A stretch of 64,000 nt of DNA from Litoribacter populi (GTDB taxonomy: Bacteria; Bacteroidota; Bacteroidia; Cytophagales; Cyclobacteriaceae), in NCBI RefSeq assembly GCF_007483685.1, contig NZ_VMKN01000001.1:2220393-2284392 (forward strand), read 5' to 3'. The notes under the pieces were generated by a model. That model saw only the letters and a list, made by a program, of their open reading frames with translations. It ran no database searches and had not been told where the DNA came from. A program made the translations under genes and the position numbers. Shown piece by piece: positions 49,846 to 57,640 of the stretch (positions within the stretch are counted from its first letter, which is position 1; each line of letters starts with the position of its first letter).

Positions 49846-50196
49846 TTATTCCCTTCCGAATAACTTATTCTTATGATTTAGCCCCCAATCTTTCAAGGCA
49901 TAAATAATGGGAGTTAAGGTATCGGCATAAGGTTCTGCTTTATACAGAATCTTAACCGGGTAATCTTCTATTATTGTTCTTTTTATCAATTGGTGCTGTT
50001 CAAGATCTTTAAGTTCCTTAGCCAAAACTTTCGGAGTAATTCCGGGAATACTCTCCTGTATATCGGTAAATCGCTCATTGCCAACAGTAACAGAGATGAT
50101 GATAGGCAATTTCCACTTACCATTGATTACATCGAGTGCATCCCGCACGGGCTTTACTGTCTCAAGACAGGGTAGATAATTTTTTTTTGCTGCCAT
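49846..50196 (-). CDS. HxlR family winged-helix regulator
   Basis: 116 residues. Starts with a lone cysteine in L-P-C-L-E-T-V-K-P, as in redox- or electrophile-sensing HxlR proteins (for example HypR, YodB), followed by the HxlR wing region G-K-W-K-L-P-I-I, F-T-D-I-Q-E-S-I-P-G-I-T and L-A-K-E-L-K-D-L-E. Divergent from two F420-reductase-like genes and upstream of the PRISE reductase. A 10-bp inverted repeat in the divergent gap (50220-50254) is its likely operator. Confidence 0.9.
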   Translation of the reverse strand: MAAKKNYLPCLETVKPVRDALDVINGKWKLPIIISVTVGNERFTDIQESIPGITPKVLAKELKDLEQHQLIKRTIIEDYPVKILYKAEPYADTLTPIIYALKDWGLNHKNKLFGRE

Positions 50197-50219
50197 AGGT
50201 CTTCGTACGCTTGTTTTTC

Positions 50220-50271
50220 ACTTTCCTTTAGGAAAGGACTATACAAAGGAAAGTAAAAATTCGTAAATTTG
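50220..50271. promoter_or_regulatory. Likely HxlR operator and divergent promoter
   Basis: ACTTTCCTTT (50220-50229) and AAAGGAAAGT (50245-50254) are perfectly inverted around 15 bp; the left arm also forms CTTTCC-TTTA-GGAAAG with its neighbour. TAAATTTG (50264-50271) is a perfect TAnnTTTG -7 element for the plus-strand reductase gene, and TTCCTTTG on the minus strand is a near match for hxlR. The dyad overlaps both, as expected for a repressor or oxidant-responsive switch. Confidence 0.6.
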
Positions 50272-50377
50272 CAATAGCTGAAAGTGAGACTATCAAACAC
50301 CCTCGTGTTCTACACAGCGCAAATAAACTAGAGAGAAATAAGTAACCCTCGATAGATTAAAATAAAATAGATAACAT

Positions 50378-51169
50378 ATGAAAATAGGAATCATTGGCGC
50401 CGGAGTAATTGGCAAGACATTGGCCAAGAAGTTTAGTGAAGCCGGACATAAAGTTACACTCGCAGATGCCAGAGGCGTGGAAAGTATTCAGGCAATTGCA
50501 AACTGGGCTAGTGTAAAAGCAGTGGAAGTAGATGATGTTGTAGAGGATGTGGATGTGCTTGTTGTATCCATTCCGTTTGGCAATATTCCAGACCTGGTAA
50601 AAACACTGGAAGGCAAGATTGCCGATGATGTAGTGATCGTTGAAACGACTAACTACTGGCCGCACCGGGATAATAAAGTAGAAGCGGTTGAAAACGGGAT
50701 GGTGAATAGTGTATGGGTACAGGAGCAGTTTGGCCGACCGGTAGTAAAAGCGTTCAGCAATATTGGCGCGTACAGTCTGGCAGTAGAAGGTAAACCCAAA
50801 GGGAATAAAGACAGGATTGCCTTGGCTGTCTCCGGAGATGAACAAAGATCAAAAGATGTGGTACTAGGCCTAGTGGATGACGCAGGTTTCGACGCAGTAG
50901 ATGCCGGACAGCTGGAAGATTCTTGGCGACAACAGGCTTGTTCGCCGGCTTATTGCACAGATCTGATATTACCTGAGCTTGTCCAAGCCCGGGCGTCAGC
51001 CAACAGAGAAACACTAATAGAAAAGCAACAACTGTTGTTTAGTAAAATGCAGGAGATAGGCGAGGAATACTTTAAAATCATATTGTCAGGAGATTACCCT
51101 GAAGGTTTCGTAGACCATGCAGTAGACATTGTCCGCTCTATCAATAATCTGCCACCAAGAAAGCATTAG
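50378..51169 (+). CDS. F420-reductase-like NAD(P)-binding protein, copy 1
   Basis: 263 residues. The N-terminus G-I-I-G-A-G-V-I-G-K-T-L-A-K-K is the Rossmann G-x-G-x-x-G loop of the NADPH:F420 oxidoreductase/ProC-like fold (PF03807). Later segments (V-V-S-I-P-F-G-N-I; V-K-A-F-S-N-I-G) match that family. Bacteroidota lack F420, so the true substrate is likely different. Followed after 27 bp by a paralogue; divergent from hxlR and presumably controlled by it. Confidence 0.82.
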   Translation: MKIGIIGAGVIGKTLAKKFSEAGHKVTLADARGVESIQAIANWASVKAVEVDDVVEDVDVLVVSIPFGNIPDLVKTLEGKIADDVVIVETTNYWPHRDNKVEAVENGMVNSVWVQEQFGRPVVKAFSNIGAYSLAVEGKPKGNKDRIALAVSGDEQRSKDVVLGLVDDAGFDAVDAGQLEDSWRQQACSPAYCTDLILPELVQARASANRETLIEKQQLLFSKMQEIGEEYFKIILSGDYPEGFVDHAVDIVRSINNLPPRKH

Positions 51170-51196
51170 TATTTATAATATTGATTAACAATTTAA

Positions 51197-51955
51197 ATGA
51201 AATATAAAATGAAAATCGGAATTATTGGAACAGGCGCTATTGGAAGCATCCTTGCAAGAAAATTTTCCAGTGCAGGGCATCAGGTGAAAGTAACCAACAC
51301 CAGGGATATGGCTACACTCAGAGATATAGCTGCCGATCTGGGTGCCGAAGCGGCTAGACTTGAAGATGTAGTAAAAGAGGTAGAGGTTATTATTTTTTCT
51401 ATCCCTTTCAATGCTTATAAGGACCTGCCGAAGAATCTCCTTCAGGACGTACCCCAGGAGGTTATCATTATGGATACTTCTAATTATTATCCTTTTCGTG
51501 ATGGCGAGCTTTCCGGCCTCGAAGGCAAGACAGAAAGTGAATACATTTCTGAAACCCTGGGAAGACCTGTTATCAAGGTTTTCAACAATATCATGGAATA
51601 CACCCTGAAACATAAAGGGAAAGCTGCCGGTGAGGATGGCAGAATAGCTATTTCGGTTGCCGGGGATAACGATGCACACAAAAAAATAGCCGCCGAACTG
51701 GTAGACCAGACCGGTTTTAATACCGTGGACGGCGGAAGTCTTGCCGAATCATGGAGACAAGAACCTGGGACACCTGCCTATTGCACAGAACTGAATGTTG
51801 CAGAATTAAACCAAGCGCTTGCTGCAGCTGAAAAAGGAAAAGCCCCTGCCGTATGGGATGCTATAATGGATAAAATCCAGCATTTTAAGACCTTTCCTTC
51901 TAACGAAGAACTGGTTAATATAAATCGATCTGCGGCTGCCGGAAATCTAAAATAG
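51197..51955 (+). CDS. F420-reductase-like NAD(P)-binding protein, copy 2
   Basis: 252 residues (248 if started at the second ATG, 51209, M-K-I-G-I-I-G-T-G-A-I-G). Same fold as copy 1 with a shared ending of the type E-S-W-R-Q-E-P-G-T-P-A-Y-C-T-E-L (copy 1: D-S-W-R-Q-Q-A-C-S-P-A-Y-C-T-D-L), so the pair arose by tandem duplication. It ends 23 bp before a hairpin terminator. Confidence 0.82.
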   Translation: MKYKMKIGIIGTGAIGSILARKFSSAGHQVKVTNTRDMATLRDIAADLGAEAARLEDVVKEVEVIIFSIPFNAYKDLPKNLLQDVPQEVIIMDTSNYYPFRDGELSGLEGKTESEYISETLGRPVIKVFNNIMEYTLKHKGKAAGEDGRIAISVAGDNDAHKKIAAELVDQTGFNTVDGGSLAESWRQEPGTPAYCTELNVAELNQALAAAEKGKAPAVWDAIMDKIQHFKTFPSNEELVNINRSAAAGNLK

Positions 51956-51978
51956 GTTTAATTTTTTATAATTGACTG

Positions 51979-52033
51979 AAGGGCTGCTATTAGCATTACA
52001 GTGTAACTCACTTTTGCTGGTAGTAGCCCTTTT
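51979..52033 (+). terminator. Terminator after the reductase pair
   Basis: AAGGGCT-G-CTA (51979-51989) pairs with TAG-T-AGCCCTT (52021-52031) over a long loop and ends in TTTT. It closes the two-gene F420-reductase-like operon. Confidence 0.6.
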
Positions 52034-52039
52034 ACAAAC

Positions 52040-52183
52040 ATGCCAGACTTTAGCCAAACCATAAAACAAAAGGAAGATTTTCAAATCGATCTAATATGCC
52101 CAGCTACAAAAAAGCTGTACCGGATAGCCGTCTATAATTTCAATGTGGAGTTGCCTAAGCCCACCTGCAGAAGGATTACCTAA
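52040..52183 (+). CDS. Possible small peptide gene (low support)
   Basis: A 47-codon frame from ATG 52040 (M-P-D-F-S-Q-T-I-K-Q-K-E-D-F) to TAA 52183, with no recognisable domain. It begins right after a terminator and ends in the PRISE remnant region, so it may be non-coding sequence or debris. Confidence 0.2.
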   Translation: MPDFSQTIKQKEDFQIDLICPATKKLYRIAVYNFNVELPKPTCRRIT

Positions 52184-52184
52184 A

Positions 52185-52300
52185 CAATCTAGGCATCCTG
52201 TTCCACCTAGGCTTCAAGCAGATGAGTGGTACCATCAAAACTTTCCGATTCTATTCAAGAAAAGTCAGCCAGTCTCTCCCGCTCAATCACCTATACAAAG
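52185..52300 (-). pseudogene. Decayed fragment of a PRISE reductase gene
   Basis: The plus strand here aligns without large gaps to 48929-49020 of the PRISE gene, sharing words such as GGCTTCAAG, TGGTACCATCAAAAC and AGTCTCTCCC at near-identical spacing. Translated on the minus strand it gives E-R-L-A-D-F-S-stop-I-E-S-E-S-F-D-G-T and L-L-E-A-stop, against E-R-L-A-G-Y-F-G-I-E-A-V-G-F-D-G-T and P-L-E-A-E in the intact protein. Two stop codons and loss of the flanks show it is a remnant. The two copies flank the hxlR/F420-reductase-like block. Confidence 0.75.
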
Positions 52301-52372
52301 GACCGAAAATCATTTTGCTGAAAGATGGGTGGAAAATGGGGAAATATGTAAATTTCACTTAAATTTCCTGAT

Positions 52373-53128
52373 ATGCCCCTAGAGTATCTCCCATTGATAT
52401 TTTTTTTTATTGCGTTATTCTACAGCTCGGTAGGTTTTGGAGGCGGATCCAGTTACCTGGCCATACTTAGTATTTTTTTTACAGACTTTTATGAGATACG
52501 TTCTACTGCACTATTGCTTAATATTTGTGTGGTAAGTATGAGCACTATTATATTTATAAGGCATCGGGTATTTAACTTTAGGTTATTCTGGCCGTTTTTA
52601 CTTTCCAGCATTCCACTTGCTTTTTTAGGAGCTCAATTCAATCTATCGCAACAAATCTTTTTTTTGATTTTAGGTGGCGCTTTGGTCCTTTCGGGATTAT
52701 TTCTGATGCTTAAATTTCTTCAGCATACCATAGAATCAAAAGACTTTCTTAATCATAAGAAATTCTTATTGGGAGGATTTGTAGGTTTACTTTCAGGGAT
52801 TTCAGGCATAGGAGGGGGGATATTCTTATCTCCTGTTTTAAACATTGTTAATTGGGCAAACCCCAGAATTATCGCTTCACTGGCTTCAGTATTCATCTTG
52901 GTCAACTCTATAGCTGGGCTGGTTGGGTTACAGATGGCTGGGACTTTTCAAATAAACTACGACCTAATATATAAATTAATTATTGCAGTAATTCTTGGCG
53001 GAATCATTGGTTCGTATCTTTCCAGTAAAAAATTTAATCTAAAATTTCTGGGTATTCTTACTTCAATCCTTGTGTTTTATGTTGGTATTCGATTAATATT
53101 ATTGCACGGATTTGGAATAAAAATATAG
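52373..53128 (+). CDS. TauE/SafE family membrane transporter
   Basis: 251 residues, eight membrane segments in two similar halves. Motifs G-F-G-G-G-S-S-Y-L and S-G-I-S-G-I-G-G-G-I-F-L-S-P-V-L are the repeated family signature. The family exports sulfite or organosulfonates or moves small anions; the substrate here cannot be fixed. Followed by a gap with an 11-bp-period array. Confidence 0.9.
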   Translation: MPLEYLPLIFFFIALFYSSVGFGGGSSYLAILSIFFTDFYEIRSTALLLNICVVSMSTIIFIRHRVFNFRLFWPFLLSSIPLAFLGAQFNLSQQIFFLILGGALVLSGLFLMLKFLQHTIESKDFLNHKKFLLGGFVGLLSGISGIGGGIFLSPVLNIVNWANPRIIASLASVFILVNSIAGLVGLQMAGTFQINYDLIYKLIIAVILGGIIGSYLSSKKFNLKFLGILTSILVFYVGIRLILLHGFGIKI

Positions 53129-53257
53129 AGATACTTCGGGGGGATGGGTCATTTCCCTTACCGAGAAGTCCGATTTTTACCTTTTTTTTTCCATAGATTC
53201 CATATATTCCACGTTCGTTTGTAGGGGAGTTTAAAGGTTTGTTAATTAGGTGGTTGG

Positions 53258-53323
53258 ATGGACATTGTGACGGGATGAAGACGCGTTGAACACGGGTTAA
53301 ACACGGGATGGGGGCTATTCGAC
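53258..53323. repeat. Degenerate tandem array with exact 11-bp period (6 units)
   Basis: Units: ATGGACATTGT, GACGGGATGAA, GACGCGTTGAA, CACGGGTTAAA, CACGGGATGGG, GGCTATTCGAC. Four of six open with (C/G)ACG, shared with units ACGCTTCATAC and ACGCTTGATGC of the 14-kb array. It lies in the convergent gap between tauE and the VTT gene. Confidence 0.7.
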
Positions 53324-53358
53324 TTTAAAGGAGAATCAACTTTAACCCAATCAAATCT

Positions 53359-53400
53359 ATGGCAAGAGTACGCGGCATCATCTCACTAGGAGGGCAGTAG
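53359..53400 (+). pseudogene. Short coding remnant, Bacteroidota 'MAR-x-KGI' type N-terminus
   Basis: ATG at 53359 reads M-A-R-V-R-G-I-I-S-L-G-G-Q and stops; readthrough would give D-G-F-S-A-F-G. This resembles the start of a Bacteroidota hypothetical family beginning M-A-R-I-K-G-I, here cut after 13 codons. The similarity is from memory and short. The remaining part of the 326-bp gap (53129-53454) holds a hairpin-rich stretch after tauE and the 11-bp array. Confidence 0.25.
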
Positions 53401-53454
53401 GATGGATTTAGTGCGTTTGGAAACAGTTGGACATCACTCTGTTGTTTTCCTTCG

Positions 53455-54156
53455 TCAATGTTTGCCTTTAATTTTCTTTTTCTTGTCCCACCAGACATAT
53501 CCAATGAAGCCTACAATACTGATTGTACCAATCCATATCAGGCCTGTACGCAACCTTTCAGCCTCTTCGAAATAAGCGATCAGTAGGGTTAGTGGTAGAA
53601 TCCCAAGCATGGTGGCTCCTATAAATTTCCAGTACCCCATCTTCATTATTCCAGCGACAAGACTGATGGCGTCATTGGACAGAAAGGGGGAAAAGCGAAC
53701 CACAACGACCGCCCAAAAACCGTAATCCAAAAGAAACCCCTTTATGTTGTTCTTGGATTTGGAGCCGAGAAATTTTTCAACCATAGGATTACCTAATGCG
53801 GACCCCAAGGCATAAGCAATTGAAGAAGCTATAAATATGCCGGCAAGAATAATTGCCGAACCAATAATGGGTCCATAGGCCAAAACAGATACGACCATTA
53901 CTAGAGGTGTAGGTACCACTAGCACCACCATTTGTGCTGTCATTGCCATAATCAGTACAAGGGGGCCTGTCCAACCAAACTGGTCCACCCATTCGGAAAT
54001 TCGATTCTCATCTCCACTGCTAAGCACTTCGTATGCTTCTGTGACAAAATCTTTTACAGCTGGAATGGTGAAATAAAGCAAAACTGAACCCAATACCAAC
54101 ACCAGAGACAGGTAAATAGGCCACTTGGATTTGCCAAGTTTTTTCTTTTCTGCCAT
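53455..54156 (-). CDS. VTT/DedA-TVP38 family membrane protein
   Basis: 233 residues from ATG 54156 (an upstream in-frame TTG is less likely). About five membrane segments and the VTT core F-G-W-T-G-P-L-V-L-I and R-F-S-P-F-L-S-N-D-A-I-S-L-V-A-G, including the R-F-x-P conserved in the family. TVP38/VTT proteins are linked to lipid scrambling and polyprenyl-phosphate handling. A lysine-rich tail ends the protein. Monocistronic. Confidence 0.88.
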   Translation of the reverse strand: MAEKKKLGKSKWPIYLSLVLVLGSVLLYFTIPAVKDFVTEAYEVLSSGDENRISEWVDQFGWTGPLVLIMAMTAQMVVLVVPTPLVMVVSVLAYGPIIGSAIILAGIFIASSIAYALGSALGNPMVEKFLGSKSKNNIKGFLLDYGFWAVVVVRFSPFLSNDAISLVAGIMKMGYWKFIGATMLGILPLTLLIAYFEEAERLRTGLIWIGTISIVGFIGYVWWDKKKKIKGKH

Positions 54157-54264
54157 TTTCAAAAATTAAGTTTGAACCTATTGGCTCAATTTGTATGCTA
54201 AAAGTTGTTGAAATCTTAATGGGCAATTGTCATTGAACACCGCAAGGATTTTGAAGCCTCATTT

Positions 54265-55017
54265 TTATTGATCCAACCAATCCTTAAACATCCCCACCTT
54301 TTCCCTACTTACCAAAATATCATTGTCCTCGCATTTTTGCAATTTGATTTTAAGCCTGCTGTTGGAGTAGGTGTAAATCCCGTCAATCACGTCCACAGCT
54401 GCTAAATACTTTCGGTTGAGACGAAAAAAGCGCTTGGGGTCAAGCATTTCCTCCAATTGGTCCAAGGTGTAGTCCAGCACATACTTTCTTCCGAGCCTTG
54501 TCTGAAGGAAAACCATCTTTTCCTGACTGAAAAAATAGGCAGCGTCATTCGTTTCAATGCTCTGGATGGTTTCTCCGTAGCGCACCATAAATCTAGACTT
54601 ATAAGTTTTCTCGTTTTGCTGTAAAATGGATTTCAGTAAACCTGCATCCAGCGTAGGGACCATTTTTAAGCTTTTAAATTTGCTTAGGGCCTGATCCAGC
54701 TCTTTGGGGTCAATGGGTTTGAGCAGGTAATCTACAGAATTGAGCTTGAAAGCCTTAATGGCATATTGGTCAAAGGCTGTGGTGAAGATGATGGGGCTCT
54801 CAATTTTGACCTTTTCGAAAATCTCAAAACTCTGTCCATCGGCCAATTGTATGTCGCAGAATATCAGGTCAGGAGCTGGGTGGTAATTTAACCACTCCAT
54901 AGCTGTTTCAATGCTGTCCATATGCCCGAAAATCTCTGCATCGGGAAGCATCTCCTTTAATAGCTGTTTGAGCCTATTGGCAGCGGGTCTTTCATCTTCA
55001 ATGATTAGTACTCTCAT
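54265..55017 (-). CDS. LytTR-type response regulator
   Basis: 250 residues. Receiver domain (1-118) with D55 in I-F-C-D-I-Q-L-A-D-G and K103 in Y-L-L-K-P-I-D-P, then a LytTR DNA-binding domain (about 140-250; F-M-V-R-Y-G-E-T-I-Q-S-I, F-R-L-N-R-K-Y-L). Overlaps the sensor gene upstream by 4 bp (ATGA), so the two form a translationally coupled pair. Confidence 0.95.
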   Translation of the reverse strand: MRVLIIEDERPAANRLKQLLKEMLPDAEIFGHMDSIETAMEWLNYHPAPDLIFCDIQLADGQSFEIFEKVKIESPIIFTTAFDQYAIKAFKLNSVDYLLKPIDPKELDQALSKFKSLKMVPTLDAGLLKSILQQNEKTYKSRFMVRYGETIQSIETNDAAYFFSQEKMVFLQTRLGRKYVLDYTLDQLEEMLDPKRFFRLNRKYLAAVDVIDGIYTYSNSRLKIKLQKCEDNDILVSREKVGMFKDWLDQ

Positions 55018-56084
55018 GATGACAAAGTTAATAGGGGAAGTTTTACTGTATAGGTACTGTTCTCTTGGGCGATTTCTGGTTCTTGGTTGCTGAGTAGCTC
55101 ATAGCGGCTTTTGATGTTGTCCAAACCAATACCGGAACTCTCTTCTGGTTTTGAACTTTTAGGCTGAAAATTATTGCTCACCCACAGTTGATTGCCTTTT
55201 TGTTCTATTTCAATAATAAGTGGCTTGGCCATACTGGCAACGTTATGTTTGATTGCATTTTCCAAGAGCAACTGAAGAGAGAGGGGTGGTAGATATAAAT
55301 CTTTGGCTCCGTTGACCATTATATTATACCGCAGACTTTCCTCAAACCTCAATTTCTGCAGAGTAAGATAATGTGAAGCAAATTCAAGCTCCCGCTCCAG
55401 CGGGATCAATTCTTCCTGCTGCACATCCAGTACATAGCGGTAAATGTTAGAAAGCTGCCGGATGAAGTGAGCCGACTTGTCAGCATTCTCATATACCAGA
55501 TGGGAAAGTGCATTCAGGGAATTGAAAAGAAAATGTGGGTTCAATTGGTCCTTTAAGGATTGGTACCTGCTGGCAATCCTTTCCGTCTTGAGCTGTTCAG
55601 CCTCGATGGCTGCCTTTCTCCATTCCACCAACCAGGAGCGGGTGATGAAGATCGTGATAATGACAAAGGCAATGGCAATAGGTTGCTTGGTATTTTCGAT
55701 CATTTTATCCCACGGCATGTTGTGGAAGCCAATGCCGTCGACAGTGATAACCACAAAGAGGGTAAATAATATAAAGCTGATGATAAAGGTGTAAAGGAAG
55801 TATGTGCCAGCAGTGAAAAGGAGTCTTCGAATGGGGTACTCCACCCAAGAGATCCTTTCCTCAAAATAGGTATCCACTCTTTCCCCACCGAAACTCAGGG
55901 AGCAGGACAGCAGGAAGGAAAGTATTAGGAAATCCAATACTTCCAGAAAACCTGAAAATGACATCAGACATGTAGGGCAGTAAAATAGCGACAAGACTAC
56001 GACAATGCCCAGGTTAAGAAGCAGGAATTTCCAAAGGGAATTGAAGATGCCGGTTGTGCTTTTTTTCTTAATAGTCTTTTCCAA
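55014..56084 (-). CDS. LytS-like sensor histidine kinase
   Basis: 356 residues. Four membrane segments (about 16-150), a short coiled coil, then the His_kinase domain with H184 (L-N-P-H-F-L-F-N-S-L-N-A-L) and a C-terminal ATPase region (L-L-E-N-A-I-K-H-N-V; G-I-G-L-D-N-I). The start appears to be TTG 56084, as no in-frame ATG precedes the first membrane segment. Cognate of the adjacent LytTR regulator. Signal unknown. Confidence 0.9.
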   Translation of the reverse strand: MEKTIKKKSTTGIFNSLWKFLLLNLGIVVVLSLFYCPTCLMSFSGFLEVLDFLILSFLLSCSLSFGGERVDTYFEERISWVEYPIRRLLFTAGTYFLYTFIISFILFTLFVVITVDGIGFHNMPWDKMIENTKQPIAIAFVIITIFITRSWLVEWRKAAIEAEQLKTERIASRYQSLKDQLNPHFLFNSLNALSHLVYENADKSAHFIRQLSNIYRYVLDVQQEELIPLERELEFASHYLTLQKLRFEESLRYNIMVNGAKDLYLPPLSLQLLLENAIKHNVASMAKPLIIEIEQKGNQLWVSNNFQPKSSKPEESSGIGLDNIKSRYELLSNQEPEIAQENSTYTVKLPLLTLSS

Positions 56085-56117
56085 GGAGGACAGGTGTTTT
56101 GGTTAAAGATAAATAAA

Positions 56118-56160
56118 ATTGTCGGATGTTGGATGACCGATGTCGGATGGTGGTTGTTGG
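56118..56160. repeat. 7-bp-period array, left part, interrupted by the IS element
   Basis: GATGTTG, GATGACC, GATGTCG, GATGGTG, GTTGTTG run in register from 56125 up to the IS boundary. The array resumes at 57574 on the other side of the IS. Confidence 0.7.
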
Positions 56161-56212
56161 TGTCATGTCCTGATATAGCTTGACTGTTATTGACAGATAA
56201 ACATGACAGATT

Positions 56213-56593
56213 ATGGCAAAAAGTGAAAGAAAAGTGGTCCGGTACGGCATTGGATTCAAAAAAATGGTAGTTTCGGAATTAGAGGAGGGAGCCTCGGTTG
56301 GCTTCCTCCAAAAGAAGTACGGAATAGGCGGGGCTGCCACCATCCAAGGTTGGGCCAAGCGTTTCGGTAAATACCAATTGTTGAACAAAATTGTACGGAT
56401 AGAGAATATGTCTGACCAGAACAGGTTAAAAAAACTTGAGGAAGAACTGAAAGCCACAAAAATTGCCCTGGCTGACTCCCTGATTGCTAAACAGTGTCTT
56501 GAGGCGCTAATAGAAGAGGCCAACAAGGAGTATAAAACTGATCTAAAAAAAAACTTTGGGTCAGATGCGTCAGCAAAAAAAGGGGAGAACTGA
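56213..56593 (+). CDS. IS3-family transposase OrfA
   Basis: 126 residues. An N-terminal HTH (G-F-K-K-M-V-V-S-E-L-E-E-G-A-S-V-G-F-L; I-Q-G-W-A-K-R-F-G-K) binds the IS ends, and a leucine-zipper-like helix (about 60-95) allows dimerisation. The 3' end holds an A7 run at 56575-56581 where ribosomes can slip to the OrfB frame. Confidence 0.9.
   Translation: MAKSERKVVRYGIGFKKMVVSELEEGASVGFLQKKYGIGGAATIQGWAKRFGKYQLLNKIVRIENMSDQNRLKKLEEELKATKIALADSLIAKQCLEALIEEANKEYKTDLKKNFGSDASAKKGEN
56575..56581 (+). promoter_or_regulatory. Probable -1 programmed frameshift site of the IS
   Basis: In the OrfA frame the sequence reads GCA-AAA-AAA-GGG. The A-AAA-AAA heptamer is a classical -1 slip site, and the purine-rich GGGGAG that follows could stimulate slipping. 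The OrfB frame is open upstream of the site (from 56542), as needed. A second A-run (56545-56553) lies in the same overlap. Confidence 0.6.
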
Positions 56594-57468
56594 GTATAAG
56601 GACACTTTGCAGGTATTTCGGTTACTCGACTTCAGCATATTACAGCCGCGTGAAGCAGTTGGCCAGACAAGAAGTGGACAGAACCCTTATTCTTGAAATG
56701 GCCCGCAGGGTAAGGAAAAACCACCCCAGGATGGGCAGTAAAAAGGTCTACAGGCTTCTGGAAGCTAATATCAGGGATATTGACCCTGGGATGGGAAGGG
56801 ACAAGTTTCTAGCCTTGCTCAGACAGGAAGGGCTTTTGGTAATCCGCAAAAAGAAATATGCGGTAACCACCCAGACCTTCTACAGGTACCACCAGTACAA
56901 AGACCATTTCAACGGTAAGACCTGGAATATGCCTGGGCAAGCCTGGGTTTGCGACATTACCTACATCAGGGTGCGGGATACGTTTAAATACCTGTTTTTG
57001 ATGACAGATGCATTCAGCCGCAAAATTGTCGGCTGGCACCTGGCTGGGACATTGGAGTCTAAGTGGGCTGTAGAGGCGGCAAAAATGGCCATAAAACAGT
57101 GTTCCAGTACGGCTGGGCTGGTGCACCACTCGGACAGGGGGTTCCAGTATTGCAGCAAAAACTATATAAACCTGTTGAAAAAGAATGGTATTATCACTAG
57201 CATGGGCCAGGCGGGATACTGTTACGATAATGCAATGGCTGAGAGGGTCAACGGTATTCTAAAAGAAGAATATGGGTTGGATTTGACTTATCAGAGCGGT
57301 GCAGAAGCTTTTACGGCTGTCAAGCAGGCGGTAAAGTTTTACAATGAGGGAAGGCCACATTGGTCACTTAAGTTGGAAATTCCAGCAAGGGTTCATGACC
57401 GGCCGGAACTTCACCCCTCCCATAAACGCAAAGATAGTTTTAGCCGAGAACCTGTCAAGGCTAAATGA
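56582..57468 (+). CDS. IS3-family transposase OrfB (DDE recombinase)
   Basis: Read as the C-terminal part of an OrfAB fusion. The frame starts R-G-E-L-S-I-R-T-L-C-R-Y-F-G-Y-S-T, the usual N-terminus of IS3 OrfB, and a stand-alone GTG start at 56650 would lose it. Catalytic triad: D (codon at 56953, V-C-D-I-T-Y-I), D (57133, H-H-S-D-R-G) and E (57241, A-M-A-E-R-V-N-G), with the last two 35 residues apart. An inverted repeat CTGTCAAGGC/GCCTTGACAG at the stop codon may act as a terminator. Confidence 0.9.
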
Positions 57469-57571
57469 ACTCCGCTCCGCTCCGGCCTTGACAGAACCCC
57501 GGCTAAAACTGGTGTTGCATTTAGGAGAGAGTTGAAAGAAAAAAAGTGTCAAGTAAATTTAGGACGTGACA

Positions 57572-57640
57572 TGGATGACCGATGTCGGGTGAGACGGAAG
57601 ACGGAATAGCGTGGTCTTCCGTCTCCGGTCTTCCGGCTTA
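57572..57640. repeat. 7-bp-period array, right part, with a perfect 12-bp hairpin
   Basis: GATGACC, GATGTCG, GGTGAGA, CGGAAGA, CGGAATA, GCGTGGT, CTTCCGT, CTCCGGT, CTTCCGG in register to the stop codon of the next gene. GAGACGGAAGAC (57591-57602) and GTCTTCCGTCTC (57614-57625) pair perfectly over an 11-nt loop. Confidence 0.72.

Larger units (their letters stand above)
56161..57571 (+). mobile_element. IS3-family insertion sequence, apparently intact
   Basis: 1411 bp. Terminal inverted repeats: left end TGTCATGTCCT with CTTGAC at 56179, right end (reverse complement) TGTCACGTCCT with CTTGAC; the first 11 bp match at 10. A 3-bp direct duplication, TGG, flanks it (56158-56160 and 57572-57574). 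Two overlapping reading frames encode OrfA and OrfB, joined by a probable -1 frameshift. Removing the IS and one TGG restores the 7-bp register of the target array, which confirms the boundaries. Both frames are open, so the element may be active. Confidence 0.92.

Noticed and set aside
50357-50845. A 162-codon frame antisense to the first F420-reductase-like gene
   Set aside because: Shadow of a clear Rossmann-fold gene.
52143-52382. A 79-codon plus-strand frame downstream of the reductase pair
   Set aside because: It runs through the decayed PRISE fragment on the opposite strand, so its openness is accidental.
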